Positions 45,002-53,037 of a stretch of 64,000 nucleotides of DNA are shown piece by piece. The translations under genes were made by a program, and so were the position numbers. The notes beneath the pieces were generated by a model. That model was not told the DNA's origin. It worked only from the letters and a program-made list of their open reading frames with translations, and made no database searches. Source of the stretch: Blastomonas sp. (GTDB taxonomy: Bacteria > Pseudomonadota > Alphaproteobacteria > Sphingomonadales > Sphingomonadaceae); the NCBI RefSeq assembly GCF_030373265.1, contig NZ_JAUCZC010000011.1, forward strand, positions 1-64,000. The letters are read 5' to 3'. How positions within the stretch are numbered: the first letter of the stretch is position 1; every line of letters begins with the position of its first letter.

Positions 45002-45244
45002 ATGACCGACAGCACCGCTACCTACGAGCGCATCGCCGCGCAGATCGAACCGTTCAACAAGAAGGGCGTCGCTCTGACCGATAGCACCACCTTTGCCGGT
45101 GACCTCGAGTGGGACAGCCTGACGGTGATGGATTTCGTCGCAGCGATCGAGGACGAATTCGACATCATCATCACGATGAACATGCAGGCCGAGATCGAAA
45201 CCGTCGGCCAATTGGTCGCCGCGGTGGAAAAACTCACCGCCTGA
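45002..45244 (+). CDS. Acyl carrier protein paired with Spt
   Basis: An 80-residue ACP with the phosphopantetheine site DSL (Ser39) in LEWDSLTVMDF and four-helix-bundle character. It starts at ATG 45002, 48 bases before spt. In Caulobacter and relatives a dedicated ACP delivers the fatty acyl chain to serine palmitoyltransferase, so the same is likely here. It is distinct in sequence from general AcpP, which carries a different region around the DSL. Confidence 0.85.
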   Translation: MTDSTATYERIAAQIEPFNKKGVALTDSTTFAGDLEWDSLTVMDFVAAIEDEFDIIITMNMQAEIETVGQLVAAVEKLTA

Positions 45245-45291
45245 CCCCATCTGCACCTCTCGCCTGCCTGCCCCCAACAGAGATTGACCCC

Positions 45292-46491
45292 ATGACCGAC
45301 CTGTTTTCCAAGTTCGACGCCCTGATCGGCGAGCGCGAGGCGCTGCTTTCGCACGGCGTGCGCGATCCTTATGCGCTGGTCATGGAATCGGTCAAATCGC
45401 CCACCGTGGCGATGTGCAACGGCAAGGAAACGATCCTGCTGGGCACCTACAACTATATGGGCATGACCTTCGATCCCGACGTGCTCGAGGCGGGGAAAAC
45501 CGCGCTCGAAAACTTCGGGTCGGGCACCACCGGAAGCCGCGTGCTCAACGGCACCTATGCCGGGCACCGCGATTGCGAAGAAGCGCTCAAGGAATTCTAC
45601 GGAATGGACCACGCGATGGTCTTTTCCACCGGCTATCAGGCGAACCTGGGCATTATCTCGACCATGGCGGGCAAGGAGGATTACATCATCCTCGACACCG
45701 ACAGCCATGCCTCGATCTATGACGGCTGCGCCCTCGGCAACGCCCAGATCGTCGCCTTTCGGCACAATGATGTCGAGGCGCTCGAAAAGCGGCTCAAGCG
45801 CCTTCCGCCCGAAGCGGGCAAGTTGGTGATACTCGAAGGCGTCTATTCGATGATGGGGGATATCGCACCGCTCAAGGAAATGGTCGCCATCTCCAAGGCC
45901 GCAGGCGCGATGGTGCTGGTCGACGAGGCCCATTCGATGGGCTTCATCGGGGAGAACGGCCGCGGCGTCGCCGAAGCGGCGGGCGTGATGGACGATGTCG
46001 ATTTCATCATCGGCACGTTCAGCAAGTCGGTGGGCACCGTCGGCGGCTTCTGTGTGTCCAACCATCCCAAGTTCGAAGTGCTGCGCCTCGTCTGCCGCCC
46101 CTATGTCTTCACCGCCAGCCTGCCGCCATCGGTGGTTGCCACCGCCGCGACCAGCATCCGCAAGCTGATGCACGCGGGCAACAAGCGCGCGCATCTGTGG
46201 GAGAATTCCAAGCGGTTGCACCAGGGGCTGCGCGATCTGGGCTTCTCGCTCGGCACACCCGAGGCGCAAAGCGGCATCATCGCGGTGATCATGACCGATA
46301 TGCTGAAAGGCGCGCAGATGTGGGAAGCGCTGCTCGACCGCGGTCTCTACGTCAATCTCGCGCGTCCGCCTGCAACGCCTGCGGGCATGACGCTGCTGCG
46401 CTGCTCGCTGTGCGCCGAGCATTCGAGCGAGCAGGTCACCGAGATCCTGGGCATCTTCGAGGCCGCGGGCAAACAGGTCGGGGTGATTTGA
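45292..46491 (+). CDS. spt: Serine palmitoyltransferase
   Basis: A 399-residue PLP enzyme of the alpha-oxoamine synthase family, which condenses serine with an acyl thioester to give 3-ketosphinganine. It has the PLP lysine Lys245 in GTFSKSVGTVGGF, DEAHSMGF at 211-218 with the cofactor Asp211, and the substrate-side SHASIYDG (His139). Sphingomonads depend on this enzyme for their glycosphingolipids. AONS and KBL are paralogues; adjacency to a dedicated ACP and the length favour Spt. Confidence 0.93.
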   Translation: MTDLFSKFDALIGEREALLSHGVRDPYALVMESVKSPTVAMCNGKETILLGTYNYMGMTFDPDVLEAGKTALENFGSGTTGSRVLNGTYAGHRDCEEALKEFYGMDHAMVFSTGYQANLGIISTMAGKEDYIILDTDSHASIYDGCALGNAQIVAFRHNDVEALEKRLKRLPPEAGKLVILEGVYSMMGDIAPLKEMVAISKAAGAMVLVDEAHSMGFIGENGRGVAEAAGVMDDVDFIIGTFSKSVGTVGGFCVSNHPKFEVLRLVCRPYVFTASLPPSVVATAATSIRKLMHAGNKRAHLWENSKRLHQGLRDLGFSLGTPEAQSGIIAVIMTDMLKGAQMWEALLDRGLYVNLARPPATPAGMTLLRCSLCAEHSSEQVTEILGIFEAAGKQVGVI

Positions 46492-46513
46492 TTTAGCCTG
46501 TAGCAACCTTTCA

Positions 46514-46597
46514 CCGTCACCCCCGCGCACGCGGGGGTGACGCTTTGAGTGACCTTGGGCACAGAAGCGGGATTCCCGCTTTCGCGGGAATGACGAG
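46514..46597. repeat. Dyad repeat family B, copy 2
   Basis: GTCACCCCCGCGCACGCGGGGGTGAC forms a hairpin, and AGAAGCGGGATTCCCGCTTTCGCGGGAATGAC follows. It is homologous to 42078-42161. It lies 20 bases after the spt stop and may serve as its terminator. Confidence 0.75.
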
Positions 46598-46709
46598 GGT
46601 TGCGATTGCAGTGTGATCGCATTGTCGGATACCCAATCGCGCCCCTTCAAAACGCCGTGAATTGCTGTATGGGCGATTCCAACAGTCCTCCCCAGACAAG
46701 GCTTTTGCC

Positions 46710-49700
46710 ATGACCGATCTGCTTGCGCTGCGCGATGCCGTGCGCGCCCACCACCGGGCCGATGAAGGCGCGGTGCTCGATTACCTGATCGCGCACTACG
46801 CGCCGTCGCCCGACATGCGCGCCCGCATCCGTGCCCGCGCCGTGCGGGTGGTCGAGGATGTCCGCGCCGCCTCAGGCCCCACGCTGATGGAAAGCTTCCT
46901 TGGCCAATACGGCTTGTCCACCGACGAGGGCCTCGCGCTGATGACACTGGCCGAGGCGCTGCTGCGCGTGCCCGATGCCGAAACGATCGACGACCTGATC
47001 GAGGACAAGATTTCACCCGCCAACTGGCGCGAACATTTCGGCAAATCCGAACATAGCCTCGTCAACGCCAGCACCTTTGCGCTGTCGATGACGCAATCGG
47101 TGCTCGAAGGATCGGTCAGCAAGGGTCCGCTCGATGCGTTGCGTGGGGCGATCAAGCGACTGGGCGAGCCCGTGATCCGCGCTGCGGTGCGCCGGGCGAT
47201 GAAGGAGCTGGGCAACCAGTTCGTGCTCGGCGAGGACATGGGCGAGGCGCTCAAGCGCTCGCGCAAATGGGCGGACGACGGCGCGACCTTCAGCTACGAC
47301 ATGCTGGGTGAAGCGGCTTTGACCTTCCCCGATGCCGATCGCTATTTTGCAGCCTACATGGATGCGATCCGCGCCATCGCCAACGCCGCCAAGACCGACG
47401 ACATGCGCACCAATCCGGGCCTGTCGATCAAGCTGTCCGCGCTGTATCCGCGCTACGAGATGAGCAAGGCCGACGAATGCGTCCCCGCGCTCGCCGACCG
47501 CGTGCTCGAGCTCGCCCGCGCCGCACGCGATGCGCGGATCGGCCTCAACATCGATGCCGAGGAAGCCTATCGGCTGGGCATGTCGCTCGACATCATCAAG
47601 CTGGTGATGAACGATCCCTCGCTTGTCGGCTGGGATGGGCTTGGCGTGGTCGTGCAGGCCTTCGGCAAGCGCGCCAGCTTCGTGATCGACTGGCTCTATG
47701 GCCTGGCCCAGTCGCTCGACCGCAAGATCATGGTCCGCCTCGTCAAGGGCGCCTATTGGGACACAGAAATCAAGCGCGCGCAGGTCGATGGCGTGCCTGA
47801 TTTCCCGGTGTTCACCAGCAAGGCGGCAACCGATATCTCGTACATCTGCTGCGCCGCGCAGTTGCTCAAGCTCACCGACCGCATCTACCCCCAATTCGCC
47901 ACGCACAATGCGCACAGCGTCGCGGCGATCCTCGAAATGGCCGGTAACCGCGACGACTTCGAATTCCAACGGCTGCACGGCATGGGCGAGCCGCTGCACA
48001 ATGCGCTGCTGCGCAACGAAAGGGTGCGCTCGCGGATCTATGCGCCTGTCGGCAAGCACCGCGAGCTGCTCGCCTATCTGGTCCGCCGCTTGCTCGAAAA
48101 CGGCGCGAACTCATCGTTCGTCAACCAGCTTGCCAACCATGCGGTGCCTGCCCAAGCGATCGCGGCGGATCCGTTCGAGCAGCTGGAAGCCGGGCGCCAG
48201 GAAGCCGACCGCAAGATCATCCGCCCCGCCGCGATCTTTGCGCCGTCGCGGATCAACTCGCGCGGCTGGGATCTGGCAAACCGTGCCGATCTCAACGCGT
48301 TTCTCGAAGCGCGCGGTGCCTTTGCCGACAGCCGTTGGCAGGCGGGGCCCCTCCTTGCGGTCGACACCTCTGCCACCTGCGAGCCGCGCGCAGTGTATAG
48401 CCCGTCTCAGCCTGATCGGCAGATCGGCACGGTGATCGACACCAGCGAGGCGCAGGCCACCGCCGCGATTGCCGCGGCGCGCGTATGGGCCGCGCCGGTC
48501 ACCGATCGCGCAGCGATCCTCAGTCGCGCGGCAGATTTGCTAGAGGAGCATCATGCCGAGATATTCGCGCTGCTGGCGCGCGAGGCTGGCAAATCGCCGC
48601 CCGATGCGATTGCCGAACTGCGCGAGGCGGTCGATTTCCTGCGCTATTATGCCGTGCAGGCGATGGCCGATCCGGGCGCGTCCCCGCGCGGTATCATCAC
48701 CTGCATCTCGCCGTGGAACTTCCCGCTGGCGATCTTCATCGGCCAGATTGCAGCCGCGCTGGCGCGCGGCAATGCAGTGTTGGCAAAGCCCGCCGACCAA
48801 ACCCCGCTGATCGCGCATCTTGCCACCCGCCTGCTGCATCAGGCGGGCGTACCCGATGCGGCGCTGCAACTGCTTCCCGGGCCAGGCCGGGTCATCGGCA
48901 CCGCATTGACCGGCAATGCCGCCATCGCCGGCACCTGCTTTACCGGATCGACCGCCACCGCGCAGGTGATCAACCGCAACATGGCGGACAAGTGTGCGCC
49001 CGACGCGATGCTGATCGCCGAGACCGGCGGCATCAACGCGATGATCGTCGATTCGACCGCATTGCCCGAGCAGGCAGTGCGCGACATCATCGCATCGGCT
49101 TTCCAGTCCGCCGGACAGCGCTGTTCGGCGCTGCGGATGCTCTATGTCCAGCGCGATATCGCCGAATCGCTCAAGGAGATGCTGTTCGGCGCGATGGATG
49201 CGCTGAGCCTGGGGGATCCGTGGTGGCTGGCCAATGACGTCGGTCCGGTGATCGATCCGGCGGCGCGCGAAAAGATCGCCGACCATATCGCAGCCGCGCG
49301 GCGCGAGGGCCGGTTGCTCAAGCAGCTCGATGCACCCGAAAACGGCTGGTTCATAGGCCCCGCGGCAATCGCCGTGAACGGCATCGACGATCTGGCGGAG
49401 GAAATCTTCGGCCCGGTGCTGCACATCGCCACCTTCGAGGCCGGCGAGATCGACACGCTGATCGATCGGATCAACGCGCGCGGCTATGGGCTGACCTTCG
49501 GGCTGCAGACCCGCATCAATGGCCGGGTCGATCACGTCACCGCACGCGTCCATGCGGGCAACATGTACGTCAACCGCAACCAGATCGGCGCCGTGGTCGG
49601 CGCGCAGCCCTTTGGTGGCGAAGGCCTGTCGGGCACCGGTCCCAAGGCCGGCGGACCACGCTATCTGCCGCGCTTTGCCGCCGCCACGGGCCCGCAACAC

Positions 49701-50195
49701 GACCTCCCGCCGCTGACCCGGATTGCGGCGCGCAGCGAGGTCGAGGCTGGGTTGGCCGCGCTGCCGCGCGTCACCGAGCTGCCTCTGGACAGCATGGAGA
49801 TGCCCGGACCGACGGGCGAATCGAACGTGCTTTCGGCGTATGCGCGCGGCACCGTGCTGTGCCTGGGCCCGACGATCGAGGCTGCGGTGCGACAGGCCGA
49901 GATTGCCCGGTCTGAAGGCTGTGCGGCGCTGATCGTGGTTCCCGGAGCCAGGGGACCCAACACCATCGACGGCTATGTCGAACGCGCAGATCTGGCGGAG
50001 ATATCCGGCTTCGACGCGGTGGCGGCGTGGAGCACCACCGACGACCAGCGTGCCATCCGCAAGGCGCTGGCCGAACGCGATGGGGCCATCATCCCGCTGT
50101 TCACCGAAGAGTATTTCGCCCAGCGTTGCGTGCACGAGCGGCACGTCTGCATCGACACGACGGCGGCGGGCGGGAACGTCTCGCTGCTGGCTTAA
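46710..50195 (+). CDS. putA: Bifunctional proline dehydrogenase / P5C dehydrogenase
   Basis: A 1161-residue protein. The N-terminal half is the FAD-dependent proline dehydrogenase barrel (GLSIKLSALYPRYE, MVRLVKGAYWDTEIKRAQ). The second half is the aldehyde dehydrogenase that oxidises glutamate semialdehyde, with ETGG and the catalytic cysteine in SAGQRCSALRML. It degrades proline to glutamate at the membrane. The N-terminus lacks the ribbon-helix-helix repressor domain of enterobacterial PutA, so this form does not regulate itself. ATG 46710 was chosen (MTDLLALRDAV); the open frame runs 16 codons further upstream. Confidence 0.95.
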   Translation: MTDLLALRDAVRAHHRADEGAVLDYLIAHYAPSPDMRARIRARAVRVVEDVRAASGPTLMESFLGQYGLSTDEGLALMTLAEALLRVPDAETIDDLIEDKISPANWREHFGKSEHSLVNASTFALSMTQSVLEGSVSKGPLDALRGAIKRLGEPVIRAAVRRAMKELGNQFVLGEDMGEALKRSRKWADDGATFSYDMLGEAALTFPDADRYFAAYMDAIRAIANAAKTDDMRTNPGLSIKLSALYPRYEMSKADECVPALADRVLELARAARDARIGLNIDAEEAYRLGMSLDIIKLVMNDPSLVGWDGLGVVVQAFGKRASFVIDWLYGLAQSLDRKIMVRLVKGAYWDTEIKRAQVDGVPDFPVFTSKAATDISYICCAAQLLKLTDRIYPQFATHNAHSVAAILEMAGNRDDFEFQRLHGMGEPLHNALLRNERVRSRIYAPVGKHRELLAYLVRRLLENGANSSFVNQLANHAVPAQAIAADPFEQLEAGRQEADRKIIRPAAIFAPSRINSRGWDLANRADLNAFLEARGAFADSRWQAGPLLAVDTSATCEPRAVYSPSQPDRQIGTVIDTSEAQATAAIAAARVWAAPVTDRAAILSRAADLLEEHHAEIFALLAREAGKSPPDAIAELREAVDFLRYYAVQAMADPGASPRGIITCISPWNFPLAIFIGQIAAALARGNAVLAKPADQTPLIAHLATRLLHQAGVPDAALQLLPGPGRVIGTALTGNAAIAGTCFTGSTATAQVINRNMADKCAPDAMLIAETGGINAMIVDSTALPEQAVRDIIASAFQSAGQRCSALRMLYVQRDIAESLKEMLFGAMDALSLGDPWWLANDVGPVIDPAAREKIADHIAAARREGRLLKQLDAPENGWFIGPAAIAVNGIDDLAEEIFGPVLHIATFEAGEIDTLIDRINARGYGLTFGLQTRINGRVDHVTARVHAGNMYVNRNQIGAVVGAQPFGGEGLSGTGPKAGGPRYLPRFAAATGPQHDLPPLTRIAARSEVEAGLAALPRVTELPLDSMEMPGPTGESNVLSAYARGTVLCLGPTIEAAVRQAEIARSEGCAALIVVPGARGPNTIDGYVERADLAEISGFDAVAAWSTTDDQRAIRKALAERDGAIIPLFTEEYFAQRCVHERHVCIDTTAAGGNVSLLA

Positions 50196-50200
50196 AAAAT

Positions 50201-50332
50201 CTCCCCTACCGCTTGCGGGAGGGGTGGCTGAGCCAAAGGCGAAGCCGGGGTGGGCCTGAGCTGCCAATTGTGCTCCCAGCCCACCCCGGTCCGGCAAGCC
50301 GGACCTGCCCCTCCCGCCAGCGGGAGGGGAGA
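50201..50332. repeat. Dyad repeat family A, copy 2
   Basis: The same architecture as 29638-29768: CCCCTACCGCTTGCGGGAGGGG, GAGCCAAAGGC, GCCGGGGTGGGCCTG, then CCCACCCCGG, paired GTCCGGCAAGCCGGAC and finally CTCCCGCCAGCGGGAG. It fills the gap between the convergent putA and padR genes and can act as a bidirectional terminator. Confidence 0.8.
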
Positions 50333-50335
50333 GAC

Positions 50336-50986
50336 TTAGAGCCGCTCGATCTTCTGCGCGGCTTCGTCGAGGATTTCGGCGACCCGGTGCTTGAATTCGG
50401 CGTCGGTCTCCCCGCTTGCCAGGCGATGCGCCATCGCAGCCATCAGGTTGCCGACCGCGCGGCCGATCTGCGGACCACCGGCGCGCTGTTCGCGCTCCTC
50501 GCCCGCATCGGATAGCCGCGCCAGCAGCGCATCGGCCTCGTCGCGCTTCTCCGTCAGCTCGGCGATGCCGGTAGCGGTGATCCGGAACGCCTTGCGCGCG
50601 CCTTCGGTCTCGACCGACGCGATCAGCCCGGTGTCTTCTAGCAGGCTGAGCGTGGGATAAACCACGCCGGGGCTCGGGGCATAATCGCCGCCGGTCATCT
50701 CCTCGATGGCCTTGATCAGGTCATAGCCATGGCGCGGCTCCTTCTCGATCAGCGCAAGCAGCACGATGCGCAGCTCTCCGCTGTCGAACATCCGGCGCCG
50801 TCCACGACCACCGCGCCCGCCGCCGCCGCCGCCGCCGCGACCACCCCGGCCACCGCCGTCGAAGCCCCAGTTGCCCATGTCCCAGTCACCGCCCCAGCCA
50901 CGGCCACCGCGACCACCAAAGCTCATCGCGATAAACGGGTTGCCACCGCCCCGCGGGCCACCGCCCATTTTGAAACGCATACTCAT
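50336..50986 (-). CDS. PadR family regulator with Gly/Arg-rich N-terminus
   Basis: A 216-residue protein. Residues 1-65 are a low-complexity Gly/Arg-rich head with Phe and Trp. The winged-helix PadR domain follows (FDSGELRIVLLALIEKEPRHGYDLIK ... SPGVVYPTLSLLEDTG), and then a C-terminal dimerisation helix. PadR proteins are usually repressors that sense small molecules. A perfect palindrome 31 bases upstream suggests autoregulation. The gene is divergent from rarA. The RGG-like head could bind nucleic acid or be disordered. Confidence 0.85.
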   Translation of the reverse strand: MSMRFKMGGGPRGGGNPFIAMSFGGRGGRGWGGDWDMGNWGFDGGGRGGRGGGGGGGRGGRGRRRMFDSGELRIVLLALIEKEPRHGYDLIKAIEEMTGGDYAPSPGVVYPTLSLLEDTGLIASVETEGARKAFRITATGIAELTEKRDEADALLARLSDAGEEREQRAGGPQIGRAVGNLMAAMAHRLASGETDAEFKHRVAEILDEAAQKIERL

Positions 50987-51016
50987 CGACTCTATCTCCT
51001 ATGTATCTCGATAGCA

Positions 51017-51032
51017 CTAAGATATATCTTAG
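51017..51032. promoter_or_regulatory. Perfect 16-base palindrome, candidate PadR operator
   Basis: CTAAGATATATCTTAG is a perfect palindrome in the only AT-rich stretch of the padR-rarA intergenic region, next to a second partial site TATCTCGATA. Its position about 30 bases upstream of padR fits an autoregulatory operator. Confidence 0.6.
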
Positions 51033-51117
51033 ATGCTGTTTGGCAAGAGCGGTTTGTGCGACGGGTGCATTTTTCATCCCCTTCCCCCTGCAGGTGGCAG
51101 CCGCTAGCGTGATTTTG

Positions 51118-52428
51118 ATGAGTGACCTTTTCGATACCGCGCCCGATCTGATACCCGCCCCTGCCGCAGATGCGCCGCTGGCCGACCGGTTGCGCCCGGC
51201 GAACCTTGGCGAGATCATCGGCCAGGATCACCTCACCGGCCCCGAAGGCGCGATCGGGCGGATGGTGGCAGCGGGCAAACTGTCCTCGATGATCCTGTGG
51301 GGACCGCCCGGCACCGGCAAGACCAGCATGGCGCGGCTGCTGGGCGAGGCGACAGGCATGCGCTTCGTCGCGATCTCGGCGGTGTTCTCAGGCGTCGCCG
51401 ATCTCAAGAAAGCCTTTGCCGAAGCCGAGAAGATGGCTGGCGCGGGCCAGCGCACGCTGCTGTTCGTGGACGAGATCCACCGATTCAACCGCGCGCAGCA
51501 GGATGGCTTTCTTCCCTTTGTCGAGCGCGGAACGGTGGTGCTGGTCGGCGCGACGACGGAGAACCCCTCGTTCGAGCTCAACGCCGCATTGCTCAGCCGC
51601 AGCCAGGTGCTGATCCTGCGGCGGCTGGACGAGGCTGCTCTGGGCGAACTGATCGCGCGCGCCGAAGCGCTGACCGGACGCTCGCTGCCGCTGACCGACG
51701 ATGCCCGCGCAGCGCTGATCGCCTCGGCCGATGGCGACGGACGCTTCCTGCTCAACCAGGTCGAGACATTGCTGACGGTGAGGATCGATGCGCCGCTCGA
51801 TCCGGCGGGGCTCGCCGCGCTGCTCCACCGCCGGATGCCGGTGTACGACAAGGACCGCGAGGGGCATTACAACCTGATCTCGGCGCTGCACAAGGCGATG
51901 CGCGGGTCCGACCCCCAAGCCTCGCTCTATTATCTCGCGCGGATGCTCGTCGCGGGCGAAGAGCCGCTCTACGTGCTGCGCCGGATCACGCGGTTTGCCA
52001 GCGAGGACATCGGCATGGCCGATCCGCAGGCGCTGGTACAATGCCTTGCCGCCAAGGACGCCTATGCGTTCCTGGGTTCCCCCGAGGGCGAACTGGCGAT
52101 CGTGCAGGCCTGCCTGTATTGCGCCACCGCGCCCAAATCGAACGCGATCTACGCCGCGCAGAAGGCCGCGTGGAAAAGCGCGCGCGCCACCGGATCTTTG
52201 ATGCCGCCGCCCAACATCCTCAATGCGCCGACCAAGCTGATGAAGGACATCGGCTATGGCAAGGGCTATGCCTACGACCACGACCAGGCCGAGGGCTTTT
52301 CGGGCGCGGACTACTGGCCTGAGGAGATGGCGGCGCAGCGTTTCTACCAGCCGGTCGAGCGAGGGTACGAGGCGCGCATCGCGGAACGGATGCGACATTG
52401 GGAGGACTTGCGGAAAGGAAAGGGCTAG
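51118..52428 (+). CDS. rarA: RarA/MgsA replication-associated recombination ATPase
   Basis: A 436-residue AAA+ ATPase with Walker A GPPGTGKTS, Walker B FVDEIHRFNRAQQ and the MgsA C-terminal tetramerisation domain. It acts at stalled replication forks. ATG 51118 (MSDLFDTAPD) was chosen; the open frame extends 39 codons further but crosses the regulatory region. Its stop overlaps, by four bases, the 3' end of the BrnA-type gene on the other strand. Confidence 0.94.
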   Translation: MSDLFDTAPDLIPAPAADAPLADRLRPANLGEIIGQDHLTGPEGAIGRMVAAGKLSSMILWGPPGTGKTSMARLLGEATGMRFVAISAVFSGVADLKKAFAEAEKMAGAGQRTLLFVDEIHRFNRAQQDGFLPFVERGTVVLVGATTENPSFELNAALLSRSQVLILRRLDEAALGELIARAEALTGRSLPLTDDARAALIASADGDGRFLLNQVETLLTVRIDAPLDPAGLAALLHRRMPVYDKDREGHYNLISALHKAMRGSDPQASLYYLARMLVAGEEPLYVLRRITRFASEDIGMADPQALVQCLAAKDAYAFLGSPEGELAIVQACLYCATAPKSNAIYAAQKAAWKSARATGSLMPPPNILNAPTKLMKDIGYGKGYAYDHDQAEGFSGADYWPEEMAAQRFYQPVERGYEARIAERMRHWEDLRKGKG

Positions 52429-52748
52429 GCGGCTTTGGCGATGATGCTGCGAAACTCGTCGGCGGCAGCGATCGCATCCAACGTGTTGGGGTAGCCGATA
52501 CCACTTTGGGCCATCAACTTGCCGCTGTCGGCATAAAACCGCCAGTGCCACAGGTTGTCGTCGCCCAATGCGAACTTGAAGCCAGGGCCATCAGCCTGCA
52601 GATCATCGGGCGTCAACGCAAAAGTGCCATCATCAGCCTCGATCGCCGCTTCGATATCGTCATCGGTCATGGCACGCAGGCGCGCCCAATCGGTTTGCGA
52701 CGGATCATCGCCCATAGCCGAAACGCGATCTGAAAACTTGTCGTTCAT
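52425..52748 (-). CDS. BrnA-type antitoxin N-terminus fused to DUF1508 (YegP-like)
   Basis: A 107-residue protein. Residues 20-36 (DWARLRAMTDDDIEAAI) match the N-terminal segment of BrnA antitoxins. Residues about 56-104 (FKFALGDDNLWHWRF, GKLMAQSGIGYPN) match the DUF1508/YegP fold. The ribbon-helix-helix DNA-binding region that normally ends BrnA is absent. The start used overlaps brnT by 44 bases; ATG 52715 is an alternative with 11 bases of overlap. Adjacency to BrnT argues that it is the cognate antitoxin. DNA binding, if any, must come from another part. Confidence 0.6.
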   Translation of the reverse strand: MNDKFSDRVSAMGDDPSQTDWARLRAMTDDDIEAAIEADDGTFALTPDDLQADGPGFKFALGDDNLWHWRFYADSGKLMAQSGIGYPNTLDAIAAADEFRSIIAKAA

Positions 52749-52992
52749 ACCTGTTTGCTCGCCTTAGACTGATCAGCCTGATCCTGCTCGCACGCACGGT
52801 ATATACCACGGCGATGACTTCCGCGTCATCCCCCATGACCCCTAGCGCGAGAATGCGAAGTTCATCTCCCGCGATTCGAGTGCCAGCAACATCGAAAAGA
52901 TCCCTGTCCCAGACACTTCCAACGTCCTCAAAATCGAGCCCATGCTTTGCCAAATTCGCCAATCGCTTGGCTTCGTCCCATTCAAACTGCAT
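52705..52992 (-). CDS. BrnT family ribonuclease toxin
   Basis: A 95-residue protein beginning MQFEWDEAKRLANLAKHGL, followed by FEDV, and ending with RRANRYERQVF, the layout of BrnT (RelE-like RNase fold). BrnT cuts RNA and stops translation. It is upstream of its antitoxin gene, as in other BrnTA modules. Its start at 52992 lies back to back with the serine-hydrolase gene 45 bases away. Confidence 0.8.
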   Translation of the reverse strand: MQFEWDEAKRLANLAKHGLDFEDVGSVWDRDLFDVAGTRIAGDELRILALGVMGDDAEVIAVVYTVRASRIRLISLRRANRYERQVFRSRFGYGR

Positions 52993-53037
52993 GATAGGCG
53001 CGCCCCACCTGGAGACATCATCTTGCAACCGCACCCC

